Assembly (NCBI GenBank): GCA_944382715.1
Contig: CALWNC010000009.1
Coordinates: 1-56,350 of the forward strand
DNA: 56,350 bases
Direction: 5' to 3'
Origin: an uncultured Clostridia bacterium
GTDB lineage: Bacteria; Bacillota; Clostridia; Christensenellales; UBA1242
Shown: piece after piece, positions 14,880 through 24,839 of the stretch
Position numbering within the stretch: position 1 is the stretch's first letter
How the letters are laid out: every line of letters begins with the position of its first letter
The notes under the pieces: generated by a model
Seen by the model: only the letters and a program-made list of their open reading frames with translations
Database searches by the model: none
Told to the model about the DNA's origin: nothing
Translations under genes and position numbers: made by a program

Positions 14880-17312
14880 ATGCAAATTTCTACTAATCTT
14901 AAAATTGCAAACACTAATTCTGCAAAATTCGCTAGATCTCTCGGTTTATCTAAAATGGATAGCGAAATTTTATTATTTGGTCTTTTACTTGCAACTTCTG
15001 AAAAATCCGTCAAACTTTTAGAGGGACTTGGGGTTGGTAGTGATGCCATTAAAAAATATTTAGTTTCAAAATATAAAGCAAACAAAACTGGTCAAATTCC
15101 TAGTTCTGTATCTTATGCCAGTGAAGCGACAGAATTTTTCAACTACGCCACAAAAGTTTGTGAGTATAACAATAAAAATTTATTACAAATTGACGATGTT
15201 ATTTATTTATTAATGCTCAATAAAAAATTTTATGCAAACAGACTTTTAAGTGATATTTTTAAAATAAATACATTATCACTTTCTGATAAACTTGAAACCA
15301 TTGTCGGTTTTAAGGCAAAAACTTTTGAAGAAATTCAGGCGCAAAAAAACTCGTTAGATGGAAAAGTTCTTCCAAAAGAACTAGAAAATTTAGGTTACGA
15401 TTTAACGGAAAAAATTAAAAATGAAAACTTTCAAAATGTCATAGGACGAGATAAGGAAACTGAAAAAGTAATAGAAATACTATGTAGAAAAACTAAAAAT
15501 AATCCCGTTTTAATTGGTGAGCCAGGAGTTGGTAAATCATCAGTTGTTGAAGGTCTTGCTAAAAGAATTGTTTCTGGTAATGTCCCAAGTTTTTTAGAAA
15601 ATAAGATTTTATTTTCTTTTGACCTTGCTAGCCTTGTTTCTGGAACTAAATTCAGAGGCAGTATGGAACAAAAACTTAAAGATGCAATTTCAGTAATTTG
15701 TCAAAATAAAAATATTATCTTATTTATCGATGAAATTCATACTCTAATTCAAGCTGGGGCAAAAGAAGGTGAAATTTCTCCAGCCGACATTTTAAAACCA
15801 TATCTTGCAAGAGGAGAACTTCACTGCATAGGGGCTACAACTTCAAAGGAGTATAAAGATTATATTGAAAAAGACCCAGCTCTTGAGAGAAGATTTCAAC
15901 CCGTAAAAGTTGAAGAACCAAGCGAGCAGGACGCTATAAAAATTTTAAGAGGGATAAAGAGTTCTTTTGAAAACTTTCATAACGTAAAAATTAATGATGA
16001 TGCAATAGTTTCGGCTGTTACACTATCTGCAAGATACATAACAAATAGATTTTTACCAGATAAGGCAATAGACCTTGTTGACGAAGCATGTAGTAAAATC
16101 AAAATTAATGCTTCCACGCTTCCAGAAGAAGTAAAAAAACTAAACGCTAAAATAAGTGAACTAGAAAAACTAAAAGAAAAGTGCTGGAAAAACGAAGCAT
16201 ACATTGAAGCTTACAAGTGCAAAAAAACCATTACGAGCTTAAAAAATCAAATTGATGAAATTAAACAAAGACAGTTATCAAAAACTGGAAATTCATTCGG
16301 CGAAGTTACTGATAGCACAATAAGAGAAGTAATTTCTTCTTGGACAAATATACCTCTTCAAAGAATTTCTATTTCTGAAAAAGAAAAATTACTTAACCTT
16401 GAAAATATTATAAAAAAGCGAGTTATTGGTCAAGATGAAGCAGTCTCTGCCGTTTGCAGAGCGATACGCCGTTCAAGAGCAGGAATAAGTGACCCTAACA
16501 GACCAATTGGTTCTTTTCTGTTTCTTGGTCCAACGGGAGTAGGTAAAACCGAACTATCCAAAGCAATTGGGGAAGTATTATTTGACGATGAAAATAGAAT
16601 TGTTCGATTTGACATGAGTGAATTTAAAGAATCACATTCTATATCAAGGCTTATTGGAACACCACCTGGTTATGTTGGGCATGAAGCAGGGGGAGAGCTT
16701 ACCGAAGCCGTTAGAAAAAATCCATACACAGTGGTACTGTTTGATGAGATTGAAAAGGCTCACCCTGATATTTTTAACATACTTTTACAGATTTTTGACG
16801 ATGGCAGATTAACTGATTCTAGTGGCAAGCTTGTCAATTTTAAAAATACAATTATTATTTTAACTAGTAATAATGGCGTGCAAGATTTACTTGAAAGAAG
16901 AAAATTTGAAAAGGAAAATCCAAATGTACAAAATGTGAGTGCTTCTGAGTTTTTAATGGATAAACTTCGTGATAGATTTAAGCCAGAATTAATTAACAGA
17001 ATTGACCAAATTGTAATATTTGACATCTTAACAAAAGATAGCATTCTTAAAATTTGTAACATTATGTTAAATAATGTTATTAAAAGGCTTGCTGAAAAAA
17101 ATATTTCTCTTGAAATTACACCAAATGCTAAACAATTAATCTGTCAAAAAGGATATGACTCTGAATATGGTGCTAGACCTCTAAGGAGAGTTATTGATAG
17201 AGAAATAAATGATCCTTTAGCTGAAATGATTGTTTCTGATAAAATAACAGATAACTCAGCAATTAAAATTGATGAAATTAATGGAAAATTACATTTTTCC
17301 ATTTTGTGTTAA
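14880..17312 (+). CDS. clpC: ClpC-type AAA+ unfoldase
   Basis: An 810-residue Hsp100 protein. The N-domain (1-150) is diverged. The first AAA+ module has GEPGVGKSS and ILFIDEIHTLI. A middle coiled-coil domain of UVR type (LEKLKEKCWKNEAYIEAYKCKK) follows. The second AAA+ module has GPTGVGKTE, VVLFDEIEKAHPD and the C-terminal GYDSEYGARPLRR sensor 2. It would unfold proteins for ClpP. The usual VGF/LGF ClpP-binding loop between TSNNGVQDLL and DRFKPELINRID is not apparent; the segment reads ERRKFEKENP. AGGAG precedes ATG. Last gene of the operon. Confidence 0.95.
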   Translation: MQISTNLKIANTNSAKFARSLGLSKMDSEILLFGLLLATSEKSVKLLEGLGVGSDAIKKYLVSKYKANKTGQIPSSVSYASEATEFFNYATKVCEYNNKNLLQIDDVIYLLMLNKKFYANRLLSDIFKINTLSLSDKLETIVGFKAKTFEEIQAQKNSLDGKVLPKELENLGYDLTEKIKNENFQNVIGRDKETEKVIEILCRKTKNNPVLIGEPGVGKSSVVEGLAKRIVSGNVPSFLENKILFSFDLASLVSGTKFRGSMEQKLKDAISVICQNKNIILFIDEIHTLIQAGAKEGEISPADILKPYLARGELHCIGATTSKEYKDYIEKDPALERRFQPVKVEEPSEQDAIKILRGIKSSFENFHNVKINDDAIVSAVTLSARYITNRFLPDKAIDLVDEACSKIKINASTLPEEVKKLNAKISELEKLKEKCWKNEAYIEAYKCKKTITSLKNQIDEIKQRQLSKTGNSFGEVTDSTIREVISSWTNIPLQRISISEKEKLLNLENIIKKRVIGQDEAVSAVCRAIRRSRAGISDPNRPIGSFLFLGPTGVGKTELSKAIGEVLFDDENRIVRFDMSEFKESHSISRLIGTPPGYVGHEAGGELTEAVRKNPYTVVLFDEIEKAHPDIFNILLQIFDDGRLTDSSGKLVNFKNTIIILTSNNGVQDLLERRKFEKENPNVQNVSASEFLMDKLRDRFKPELINRIDQIVIFDILTKDSILKICNIMLNNVIKRLAEKNISLEITPNAKQLICQKGYDSEYGARPLRRVIDREINDPLAEMIVSDKITDNSAIKIDEINGKLHFSILC

Positions 17313-17321
17313 AAAAATGCT

Positions 17322-17349
17322 TTGATTTTGGCAAAAATAATGTTACAAT
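17322..17349 (+). promoter_or_regulatory. Promoter of hpf
   Basis: TTGATT, 16-base spacer, TACAAT, ending 31 bases before ATG. Confidence 0.6.
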
Positions 17350-17380
17350 ATAAGTAGTAAATTACTAGGAGGACATCTTT

Positions 17381-17905
17381 ATGAAGATAGAAATTGTACA
17401 AAGAAATTATATAGCAAAGGATAAACTTACCGACCTTATTAACAAAAAATTAGACAGGTTTGAAAAATATGTTAGTGAAGGTACATCAGCAAAGGTTGTT
17501 TTATCTAAAGCTGGTAATAGTGAAAGATATAAAATGGAAATAACTATTAGAGGAGTTGGAGTTTTTGTAAGAAGTGAAGTTGAGTCAGACAATATGTATG
17601 CAAACCTTGACACTTGTCTAGCAAAACTTGAAAGACAAATTGTTAGAATTTCTGGCAAGGCTAAATCATCAGTAAAAATTGACCCTTCAACTTTACAATT
17701 TTACGATGATGTACCAGAAGCTTCAAATGCACAAATTGTTAAGAGAAAGGAATTTGAACTTGATGAGCTTTCTGAAGACGAAGCAATTGAGCAACTAGAA
17801 CTTCTTGATAACGATTTCTATATTTATAAAGATAGAATAACTGACCATGTTTGTGTTCTTTATAAAAGAACTGATGGTGACTATGGTTTAATCAAAACAA
17901 AATAA
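17381..17905 (+). CDS. hpf: Long-form ribosome hibernation promoting factor
   Basis: A 174-residue HPF. The N-terminal ribosome-binding domain (MKIEIVQRNYIAKDKL..., YKMEITIRG, NMYANLDTCLAKLERQI) is joined by a short linker to the C-terminal dimerisation domain (KRKEFELDELSEDEAIEQLELLDNDFYIYKDRITDHVCVLYKR). The long form dimerises 70S ribosomes into 100S particles during slow growth. AGGAGG is placed before ATG 17381, and it has its own promoter and terminator, so it is a single-gene unit. Confidence 0.96.
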   Translation: MKIEIVQRNYIAKDKLTDLINKKLDRFEKYVSEGTSAKVVLSKAGNSERYKMEITIRGVGVFVRSEVESDNMYANLDTCLAKLERQIVRISGKAKSSVKIDPSTLQFYDDVPEASNAQIVKRKEFELDELSEDEAIEQLELLDNDFYIYKDRITDHVCVLYKRTDGDYGLIKTK

Positions 17906-17906
17906 A

Positions 17907-17945
17907 TAAAAAAGCATACGATAAATTGTCGTATGTTTTTTTTAT
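17907..17945 (+). terminator. Terminator after hpf
   Basis: CATACGA/TCGTATG stem flanked by A-run and T-run. Confidence 0.85.
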
Positions 17946-17961
17946 TTTGCTAAAATTTATT

Positions 17962-17989
17962 TTGATTAAAATTATAATTAATGTATAAT
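17962..17989 (+). promoter_or_regulatory. Promoter giving a leaderless transcript
   Basis: TTGATT, 16-base spacer, TATAAT. The expected start site (about 17996) coincides with ATG 17996; no ribosome binding site is present. Confidence 0.55.
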
Positions 17990-17995
17990 AATTAT

Positions 17996-19027
17996 ATGGA
18001 AAAGAAATTTTTTGAAGCAGTAAATTTATGCTTTTCTCACTACAGAAAACCTCTTTGTATAAAAGACGCTTCATTTTCCATAAATCAAAATGATAAAATT
18101 TTAATTTTAGCTTCGGCAGAGATGGGAAAAACAACTCTTCTTTCTGTTTTGTCAAGTTTTGAAACTTCATATTTTGGCAGAATTAATCTTAATGGCAAAG
18201 AGTTAAGAGAAATTGAAGATAGTAAAAAAAATTTTTCATTTTTGCCTACCTGTCCCGTACTTTTAAATAACAAAACAATACTTCAAAATTTAATGTTACT
18301 CAGTCAAAATACAAAAAAAGATGATATCAAGAATAATGATAGTTTTGACAGCAGTAAAATTATTGATAAATACAAAAAAATTAGTTCAATTTTAAATATT
18401 AAAGACTCTCAAATTGAAAAAAAAATTAAATCTTTAACCTTGCTTCAAAAGAGATTAGTTTCAATAATACGAAGTGAAATAAAAGCCCCAACTATTCTTT
18501 TTTTGGATAACCAGTTTAAAGATTTAAATCAAGAAGACACTGGTAAAATGAAAGAAGCTTATAGTTATTTAATTTGTAGTAACTCAAAAACGATATTTTT
18601 TGCAATAGATGACAAAACCTTTGTTTCTGAAAAAGATTTTTTTTATAAACTGCCAATATCAAAAGTACTTTATTTAGTAGATTCTCGTCTGTTTGAGTAT
18701 AAAAATTTAAAAGAGTTTGAAACTAATATTAGTAATCTTAATCAAATTTTATTTTTGGGAAATTACTATGAAATCCGTGGCTATATAATAAAACAAGAAA
18801 ATGACTTTTACTTTTTACTTGATGACAAATCATTTTTTAAATTTAATAATGGTTTTTATGACATTTTAGGTAAACTTAATTTAAAAAATTATGAAAATGA
18901 AGATGCTGTTTTAATTTCTAAAATAAAAGTTGATGAGAAATTACTTACTGAGAACAATTTTAACGACTACCTTAATAGTAGTCAGTTTATGTTATTTTCT
19001 AGAATTGATGGAAGCAGATTAATATAA
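17996..19027 (+). CDS. Degenerate ABC-transporter-like ATPase, no transporter partner
   Basis: The overall pattern is that of an ABC ATPase: CIKDASFSINQNDKILIL..., Walker A region ASAEMGKTTLL, a Q-loop area near FLPTCPVLLNNKTI, Walker B TILFLDN and a C-terminal region of about 130 residues. The catalytic motifs are altered: the first Gly of GxxGxGK is missing, the LSGGQ signature reads LTLLQKR, and the glutamate after Walker B is Asn. It is probably not an active pump ATPase and has no permease nearby. I start it at ATG 17996 because the -10 box at 17984-17989 overlaps the alternative ATG at 17981. A regulator or dead paralogue is possible. Confidence 0.75.
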   Translation: MEKKFFEAVNLCFSHYRKPLCIKDASFSINQNDKILILASAEMGKTTLLSVLSSFETSYFGRINLNGKELREIEDSKKNFSFLPTCPVLLNNKTILQNLMLLSQNTKKDDIKNNDSFDSSKIIDKYKKISSILNIKDSQIEKKIKSLTLLQKRLVSIIRSEIKAPTILFLDNQFKDLNQEDTGKMKEAYSYLICSNSKTIFFAIDDKTFVSEKDFFYKLPISKVLYLVDSRLFEYKNLKEFETNISNLNQILFLGNYYEIRGYIIKQENDFYFLLDDKSFFKFNNGFYDILGKLNLKNYENEDAVLISKIKVDEKLLTENNFNDYLNSSQFMLFSRIDGSRLI

Positions 19028-19045
19028 AAAATTATTTTAAAGATA

Positions 19046-19074
19046 TTGAAAAAAATATTATTATTTGTTATAAT
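19046..19074 (+). promoter_or_regulatory. Promoter of the PucR-type HTH gene
   Basis: TTGAAA, 17-base spacer, TATAAT; ATG lies 21 bases downstream with AAGGAG between. Confidence 0.7.
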
Positions 19075-19095
19075 ATATTTTGCAAGGAGAATACA

Positions 19096-19515
19096 ATGGA
19101 CTATTTATCTGGAAAACAAAATACTCAAGCATGCAATAGTAAAGAAGAGAAAAAGGAAAAAGTTTCAAAAGGCAATTCTATATTTACAAAATTTTGTGAA
19201 TGTATTTTTTCTTATTTAAACCCAGACGAAAGGGCTAGTCTTAGCGAAAAATTCTTAACAAGCAACATTTCAGAAGTTATGAAAGATAAAGAACTTGTTG
19301 AATGCATTAATGCATTTTTCAAAAACAATTTAAATATATCTGAGACAAGTAGAAATGCTTTTTTACATAGAAATACATTACTTTATCGTATAGAAAAAAT
19401 TTATCGCACAACTGGATTAAATATCCGTAACTTTGAAGATGCAATGAGTTTTAAGCTTTTAACTATCGTTTATAACAAAATGATAGAAAGAACGGGAAAT
19501 AATAATGACAAATAA
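19096..19515 (+). CDS. Small PucR/CdaR-type helix-turn-helix protein
   Basis: A 139-residue protein whose C-terminal half is a PucR C-terminal HTH: NAFFKNNLNISETSRNAFLHRNTLLYRIEKIYRTTGLNIRNFEDAMSFKLL. In CdaR/PucR regulators this HTH follows a sensory domain; here only a short Lys-rich and Ser-rich N-terminus precedes it, so the protein is a stand-alone DNA-binding domain. Its stop lies inside the start of nth (11-base overlap), indicating co-expression. The target is unknown; it might regulate the adjacent genes. Confidence 0.8.
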   Translation: MDYLSGKQNTQACNSKEEKKEKVSKGNSIFTKFCECIFSYLNPDERASLSEKFLTSNISEVMKDKELVECINAFFKNNLNISETSRNAFLHRNTLLYRIEKIYRTTGLNIRNFEDAMSFKLLTIVYNKMIERTGNNNDK

Positions 19516-20146
19516 TTATTCTAATATAATTAAAAAAATTGATGAAATTTATGAAAATCCTAAATGTGAACTTGAATACAATTCTTACTATGAACTTTTA
19601 ATAGCTGTTATATTATCTGCAAGATGCACGGATAAACGGGTTAATCAAGTTACAAAAGAACTTTTTAAAGAGTACAACACCCCTCAAAAACTGATAACTT
19701 TGTCACAAGATGAACTTGAAAACTTCATTCGTCCTTGTGGCTTTTTTCATAACAAAGCTACAAACATACTAAAATGTTCAAAAGAATTAGTTGAAAAATA
19801 TAATGGAGAATTACCTAAAGATAAAAATTTACTAAAATCTCTTGCAGGTGTTGGTGAAAAGACTGCAAATGTTGTACTAGCCACTGCCTTTAATGAACCC
19901 GCCATTGCAGTTGACACTCATGTGTTTAGAGTTTCTAATAGACTGGGATTAGCTTCATCAAAAGATGTGAAAGGCACGCAAGCCGACCTTGAAAAAAATC
20001 TTCCAAAAGACAAATGGATAAAATTTCACTTTGCACTTGTTCTACATGGAAGATATGTTTGCAAATCTCAAAATCCAAATTGTTTAAATTGCAAGCTTAA
20101 TAATTTATGTAAATATTACCAAGAGAAGTCTAATTTGAAAGGCTAA
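19505..20146 (+). CDS. nth: Endonuclease III
   Basis: A 213-residue base-excision-repair glycosylase/AP lyase. A helix-hairpin-helix LAGVGEKTANVVL contains the catalytic Lys. The catalytic Asp is in VDTHVFRVSNRLG. A C-terminal [4Fe-4S] motif is present (C-x6-C-x2-C-x5-C in CKSQNPNCLNCKLNNLC). It removes oxidised pyrimidines from DNA. The start overlaps the HTH gene; its ribosome binding region lies inside that gene (GGGAAATAAT). The 200 bases after the stop contain nothing recognisable. Confidence 0.95.
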   Translation: MTNNYSNIIKKIDEIYENPKCELEYNSYYELLIAVILSARCTDKRVNQVTKELFKEYNTPQKLITLSQDELENFIRPCGFFHNKATNILKCSKELVEKYNGELPKDKNLLKSLAGVGEKTANVVLATAFNEPAIAVDTHVFRVSNRLGLASSKDVKGTQADLEKNLPKDKWIKFHFALVLHGRYVCKSQNPNCLNCKLNNLCKYYQEKSNLKG

Positions 20147-20303
20147 ATCGAAAATTTAACATCATTAGTTGCAACTAGCCAAGAAATTTTGATTAAACCT
20201 ATATTAATTCAAACTGAATGTTAAGGCTATAAACTTGAAAGAAACTTAATAGTAATAAAAATTTTGAACTTATTTCAAAATAATTTACTTATTCATCTAT
20301 TAA

Positions 20304-21626
<1,323 letters not shown>

Positions 21627-21627
21627 A

Positions 21628-22329
21628 ATGTATAAAAACACCAATTTAAATTTGACATCACTTGAAAAACTTGAAGAAGATAACTTAATAAAAAAAACTA
21701 TTTCTTTTGTTAAAGATTTTTTTAAGGGAGAGTCTAGTGGTCATGACTTTTACCATACAATGAGAGTCTATCGAACTGCAAAACAATTAGCTAAAATTGA
21801 ATCAAAAACTAAAAATGTCGACATTACTATTACCTTACTTGCTTCATTACTTCACGACGTTGATGACTTTAAAGTATCCCCTGAAACAGATAATGAAAAA
21901 TCAAACGCAGTGAAATTTTTAAGAGAGAATAATATAAGTGAAGAAAATATAAAAAAAATTATTAAAATTATTGAAGATGTTTCGTTTGTTGGTAAAGATT
22001 CTGTTACTCCATCAACATTAGAGGGAATGATTGTTCAAGATGCCGATAGACTTGATGCTTTAGGTGCTATTGGCGTTGGTAGAGCATTTGCATATGGAGG
22101 AAAAAAGGGCAGGGTTATGTATGACCCAAATGTTATGCCAAATTTAAATATGGACGAAACTACATATAAAAATTATGATTCCACAACTATTAATCACTTT
22201 TATGAAAAATTGCTACTACTAGAAGATTTAATGAATACAAGTTCAGGCAAAGAAATGGCAAGGCATAGAACTGAATATACTAAAAATTTCTTAAATGAAT
22301 TTTTAACTGAGTGGAATGGTGAAAAATAA
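21628..22329 (+). CDS. HD-domain phosphohydrolase
   Basis: A 233-residue HD-superfamily protein. Metal-binding residues are visible in GHDFYHTMRV, LLHDVDD and VQDADRLDALGAIGVGRAFAYGG, the pattern of the YedJ-type predicted hydrolases. Substrate unknown. It is separated from obgE by a single base and followed 32 bases later by yhbY, so it is co-transcribed with them. Confidence 0.88.
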   Translation: MYKNTNLNLTSLEKLEEDNLIKKTISFVKDFFKGESSGHDFYHTMRVYRTAKQLAKIESKTKNVDITITLLASLLHDVDDFKVSPETDNEKSNAVKFLRENNISEENIKKIIKIIEDVSFVGKDSVTPSTLEGMIVQDADRLDALGAIGVGRAFAYGGKKGRVMYDPNVMPNLNMDETTYKNYDSTTINHFYEKLLLLEDLMNTSSGKEMARHRTEYTKNFLNEFLTEWNGEK

Positions 22330-22361
22330 TTTTTTCAAAACAAAATTATTGAGGAGAAAAT

Positions 22362-22655
22362 ATGTTAAATTCAAAACAAAGAGCAATGCTTAGAAGTATT
22401 TCAAGCAATACTAAACCTTCTGTTATTATTGGAAAAGATGGTATAACTGACCATATTCTTGAACAAATAAACAATTGTTTACATGCAAAAGAATTAGTTA
22501 AAGTTTCAATTTTAGATGGTGCTGAAATAAATCCAAAAGATTGTTTAAAGACCATTGCTCAAAAATTAAACGCAGAAGAAGTTTGCTCAATTGGAAAAAA
22601 GTTTGTGCTTTACAAGCACTCAGACAAAAAAGGGATAAAACACATACAAATTTAA
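22362..22655 (+). CDS. yhbY: YhbY/CRM-domain ribosome assembly RNA-binding protein
   Basis: A 97-residue CRM-domain protein. LNSKQRAMLRS at the start, then IIGKDGITDHILEQI and CLHAKELVKVSIL match YhbY. It binds pre-50S particles. The GxxG loop of the family appears as GKDG. GAGGAG precedes ATG. Confidence 0.93.
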   Translation: MLNSKQRAMLRSISSNTKPSVIIGKDGITDHILEQINNCLHAKELVKVSILDGAEINPKDCLKTIAQKLNAEEVCSIGKKFVLYKHSDKKGIKHIQI

Positions 22656-22735
22656 TTAAAATGCTTTATTTTTAAGCTACTATTTTTTAATGTTTAAATT
22701 ATTTTATTTTACAAAGCCTGCTAAGGAGTAAGATT

Positions 22736-23467
22736 ATGAAATTGGTATTAATTGGTGGTGGCGAAATTGGCACAACAAATGACAAGCCATATAACTTACA
22801 AAAAATAGATGAAGAAATTGTTAAATTAACAAACAAGCCACACCCAACTTTACTTTTTCTTGGATTTAATGAGAGATCCAATTACTATTTTGGCATTTTA
22901 AAAAAGAATTTTATGTCTCTTGGAGCAATGTGTACATATTTAAAATGGACAGAATTTGATAATGAAAAGAGTTTGGAAAGTAAGTTTAAAAGAGCAGATA
23001 TTGTCTATTTAAATGGTGGAAATACTATTGAATTTATGAAAACAATTCGAAAATATAATCTTCAAAAATTTTTTGAACTAGCAAAAGATAAGGGAAGTGT
23101 ACTTTGCGGAATTAGTGCTGGTGCAATTTGTCTGTGCAAAAATGGAAGCTCTGACTGCAAAAAATATAAATCTAACGAAAATAAATTTACATTAGTTAGT
23201 GGAACCGGACTTATAAACATAGGATTTGCTCCTCACTTTTCATCAAGTTCTCGCCGTTTGGATATGCCTAGAATGACAAAAAAGCAAAAGGAAGTTATGA
23301 TTTGTATGGATAATTGTTCTGCATTAGTCATTAATGATGAGAATTTTTACGTTATTAAATCAGACAAAAATGCAAAATGCTATAAAGCTTATACTTACAA
23401 AAAAGAATTTATAATAAGAGAACTAGAAAGTAACGGAAAAGTTGTAGAACTTTATTCAAAAGATTAA
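22736..23467 (+). CDS. Peptidase family S51 (dipeptidase E-like)
   Basis: A 243-residue protein with the S51 layout. It starts with VLIGGGEIG. YLNGGNTIEFMKTIRKYNL is the usual GGN segment, and GISAGAICL carries the nucleophilic Ser. A later FAPHFSSSSRRLDM has the catalytic His. Members hydrolyse Asp-X dipeptides or cyanophycin; which applies is unknown. AAGGAG precedes ATG. It ends at the promoter of the pheST leader. Confidence 0.88.
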   Translation: MKLVLIGGGEIGTTNDKPYNLQKIDEEIVKLTNKPHPTLLFLGFNERSNYYFGILKKNFMSLGAMCTYLKWTEFDNEKSLESKFKRADIVYLNGGNTIEFMKTIRKYNLQKFFELAKDKGSVLCGISAGAICLCKNGSSDCKKYKSNENKFTLVSGTGLINIGFAPHFSSSSRRLDMPRMTKKQKEVMICMDNCSALVINDENFYVIKSDKNAKCYKAYTYKKEFIIRELESNGKVVELYSKD

Positions 23468-23496
23468 TTGACATAGTTTTATTTTTGTGATAATAT
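23468..23496 (+). promoter_or_regulatory. Promoter of pheST
   Basis: TTGACA, 17-base spacer, TAATAT, followed by the T-box leader. Confidence 0.75.
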
Positions 23497-23509
23497 ACTC
23501 TTAGTTTTT

Positions 23510-23745
23510 TAATGGCTATGAAAGTGATTTAGTAGCTAGTGTGTATGAACTCAGAGAGTTTTGCCTTGGCTGTGAGCAAAATTTCTAAGCACTAGTGAAT
23601 TTCGGCACTGGAGCTGAATATAGAAATATATTCCGTACGGCTTTCGTTAAAGCTTTAAAGGTGGTCTTTTGACCATAAATTAAGGTGGTACCACGCAGAT
23701 TGCTCTCGGCGTCCTTAAATTTAGGGACAAGTAGAGCAATTTTTT
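23510..23745 (+). promoter_or_regulatory. T-box riboswitch, Phe-type, upstream of pheST
   Basis: The leader carries the T-box sequence AAGGTGGTACCACG (23682-23695), a stem I with candidate specifier codon TTC (23601-23603) and a terminal Rho-independent hairpin (ATTGCTCT...AGAGCAAT with T-run, to 23745). Uncharged tRNA-Phe should stabilise the antiterminator and allow pheST expression. Confidence 0.92.
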
Positions 23746-23793
23746 ATTTACAAAAAGACTGTAATTTTTAGAGCAAAATTAAAGGAGAATATT

Positions 23794-24828
23794 ATGGAAA
23801 TCAATAATATTAATGAAACAGAGAAAAATTTTGATGAAGATGCTAAATCAGTTAAAGATATAACTAGCCTAGAAGAGGTAAGAGTTAAGTATCTTGGAAA
23901 AAAGGGCTTTATTGCAGATATTATGTCAAAATTTAGAGAAGTTCCTCAGGAATTAAAAAAAGAGTTTGGTCAAAAAGTTAATGCCCTTAAATCTAAAATT
24001 GAAAATAGCATTGAGGAAATTAAACTAAACCTTGCAAAAAAACAAATTGAATTCGAAATAAAAAATACAAGAATGTTTGACTACTCTTTGCCCGTTGATA
24101 CCAATACTGGTTCTCTAAATCCAAGAACTATAATTCAAAAACAGGTTGTTGATATATTTAAAAATATGGGATTTGTAGTTGAAGACGGAAACGAAATTGA
24201 AACAGAATATAATAACTTTGAATCTGTCAATGTTCCAAAAAATCACCCAGCGAGAGATTTGCAAGATACTTTTTGGCTTTCAAATGGTGAACTTTTAAAA
24301 ACTCAAACTAGTGCAGCTCAAAATAGAATACTTAGAACTTATGGTCCAGTTTGTAAGGTTATTTTTCCGGGTAGAGTATTTAGAAATGAAGCATTAGATG
24401 CTAGACACGAAAACACATTTTTCCAACTCGAAGGCGTTGTAGTAGGTGAAAATGTAACTGTTGCAAATCTAATTTACTTTGAAAAAGCAATGTTAAAAGC
24501 CCTATTCAAAAAGGATATAGAAGTTAGGCTTCGTCCGGGATTTTTCCCATTTACTGAACCTAGTTATGAAATGGACGCTAAATGCCCATTTTGCTCGGGC
24601 AAAGGTTGTCATACCTGTGGTAATTCTGGTTGGCTAGAGCTTTGTCCTTGTGGAATGATTCACCCTAATGTTTTGAAAATGGGTGGTATTGACCCTGAAA
24701 AATATAATGGTTTTGCCTTTGGTTTAGGTTTTGATAGGCTGGTTATGATTAGAACAAATTTAGACGATATTAGATATTTAAATAGCAACAATTTAAAGGT
24801 TATGAGCCAATTCAAAACAAGAATGTAA
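23794..24828 (+). CDS. pheS: Phenylalanyl-tRNA synthetase alpha subunit
   Basis: A 344-residue class II synthetase subunit. An N-terminal coiled coil (about 1-95) binds tRNA. The catalytic core carries NFESVNVPKNHPARD, a motif 2 segment VFRNEALDARHENTFFQLEG and a motif 3 GFAFGLGFDRLVM. Four cysteines in CPFCSGKGCHTCG form a zinc-like insertion. It acts as a heterotetramer with PheT. AAGGAG precedes ATG. Controlled by the T-box; pheT starts 11 bases later. Confidence 0.97.
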   Translation: MEINNINETEKNFDEDAKSVKDITSLEEVRVKYLGKKGFIADIMSKFREVPQELKKEFGQKVNALKSKIENSIEEIKLNLAKKQIEFEIKNTRMFDYSLPVDTNTGSLNPRTIIQKQVVDIFKNMGFVVEDGNEIETEYNNFESVNVPKNHPARDLQDTFWLSNGELLKTQTSAAQNRILRTYGPVCKVIFPGRVFRNEALDARHENTFFQLEGVVVGENVTVANLIYFEKAMLKALFKKDIEVRLRPGFFPFTEPSYEMDAKCPFCSGKGCHTCGNSGWLELCPCGMIHPNVLKMGGIDPEKYNGFAFGLGFDRLVMIRTNLDDIRYLNSNNLKVMSQFKTRM

Positions 24829-24839
24829 GGAGTAGTAAA

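Noticed and set aside
14783..17062. Antisense frames of 60-100 codons opposite mcsB and clpC
   Set aside because: No ribosome binding sites or recognisable domains; they are shadows of strongly coding sense genes.
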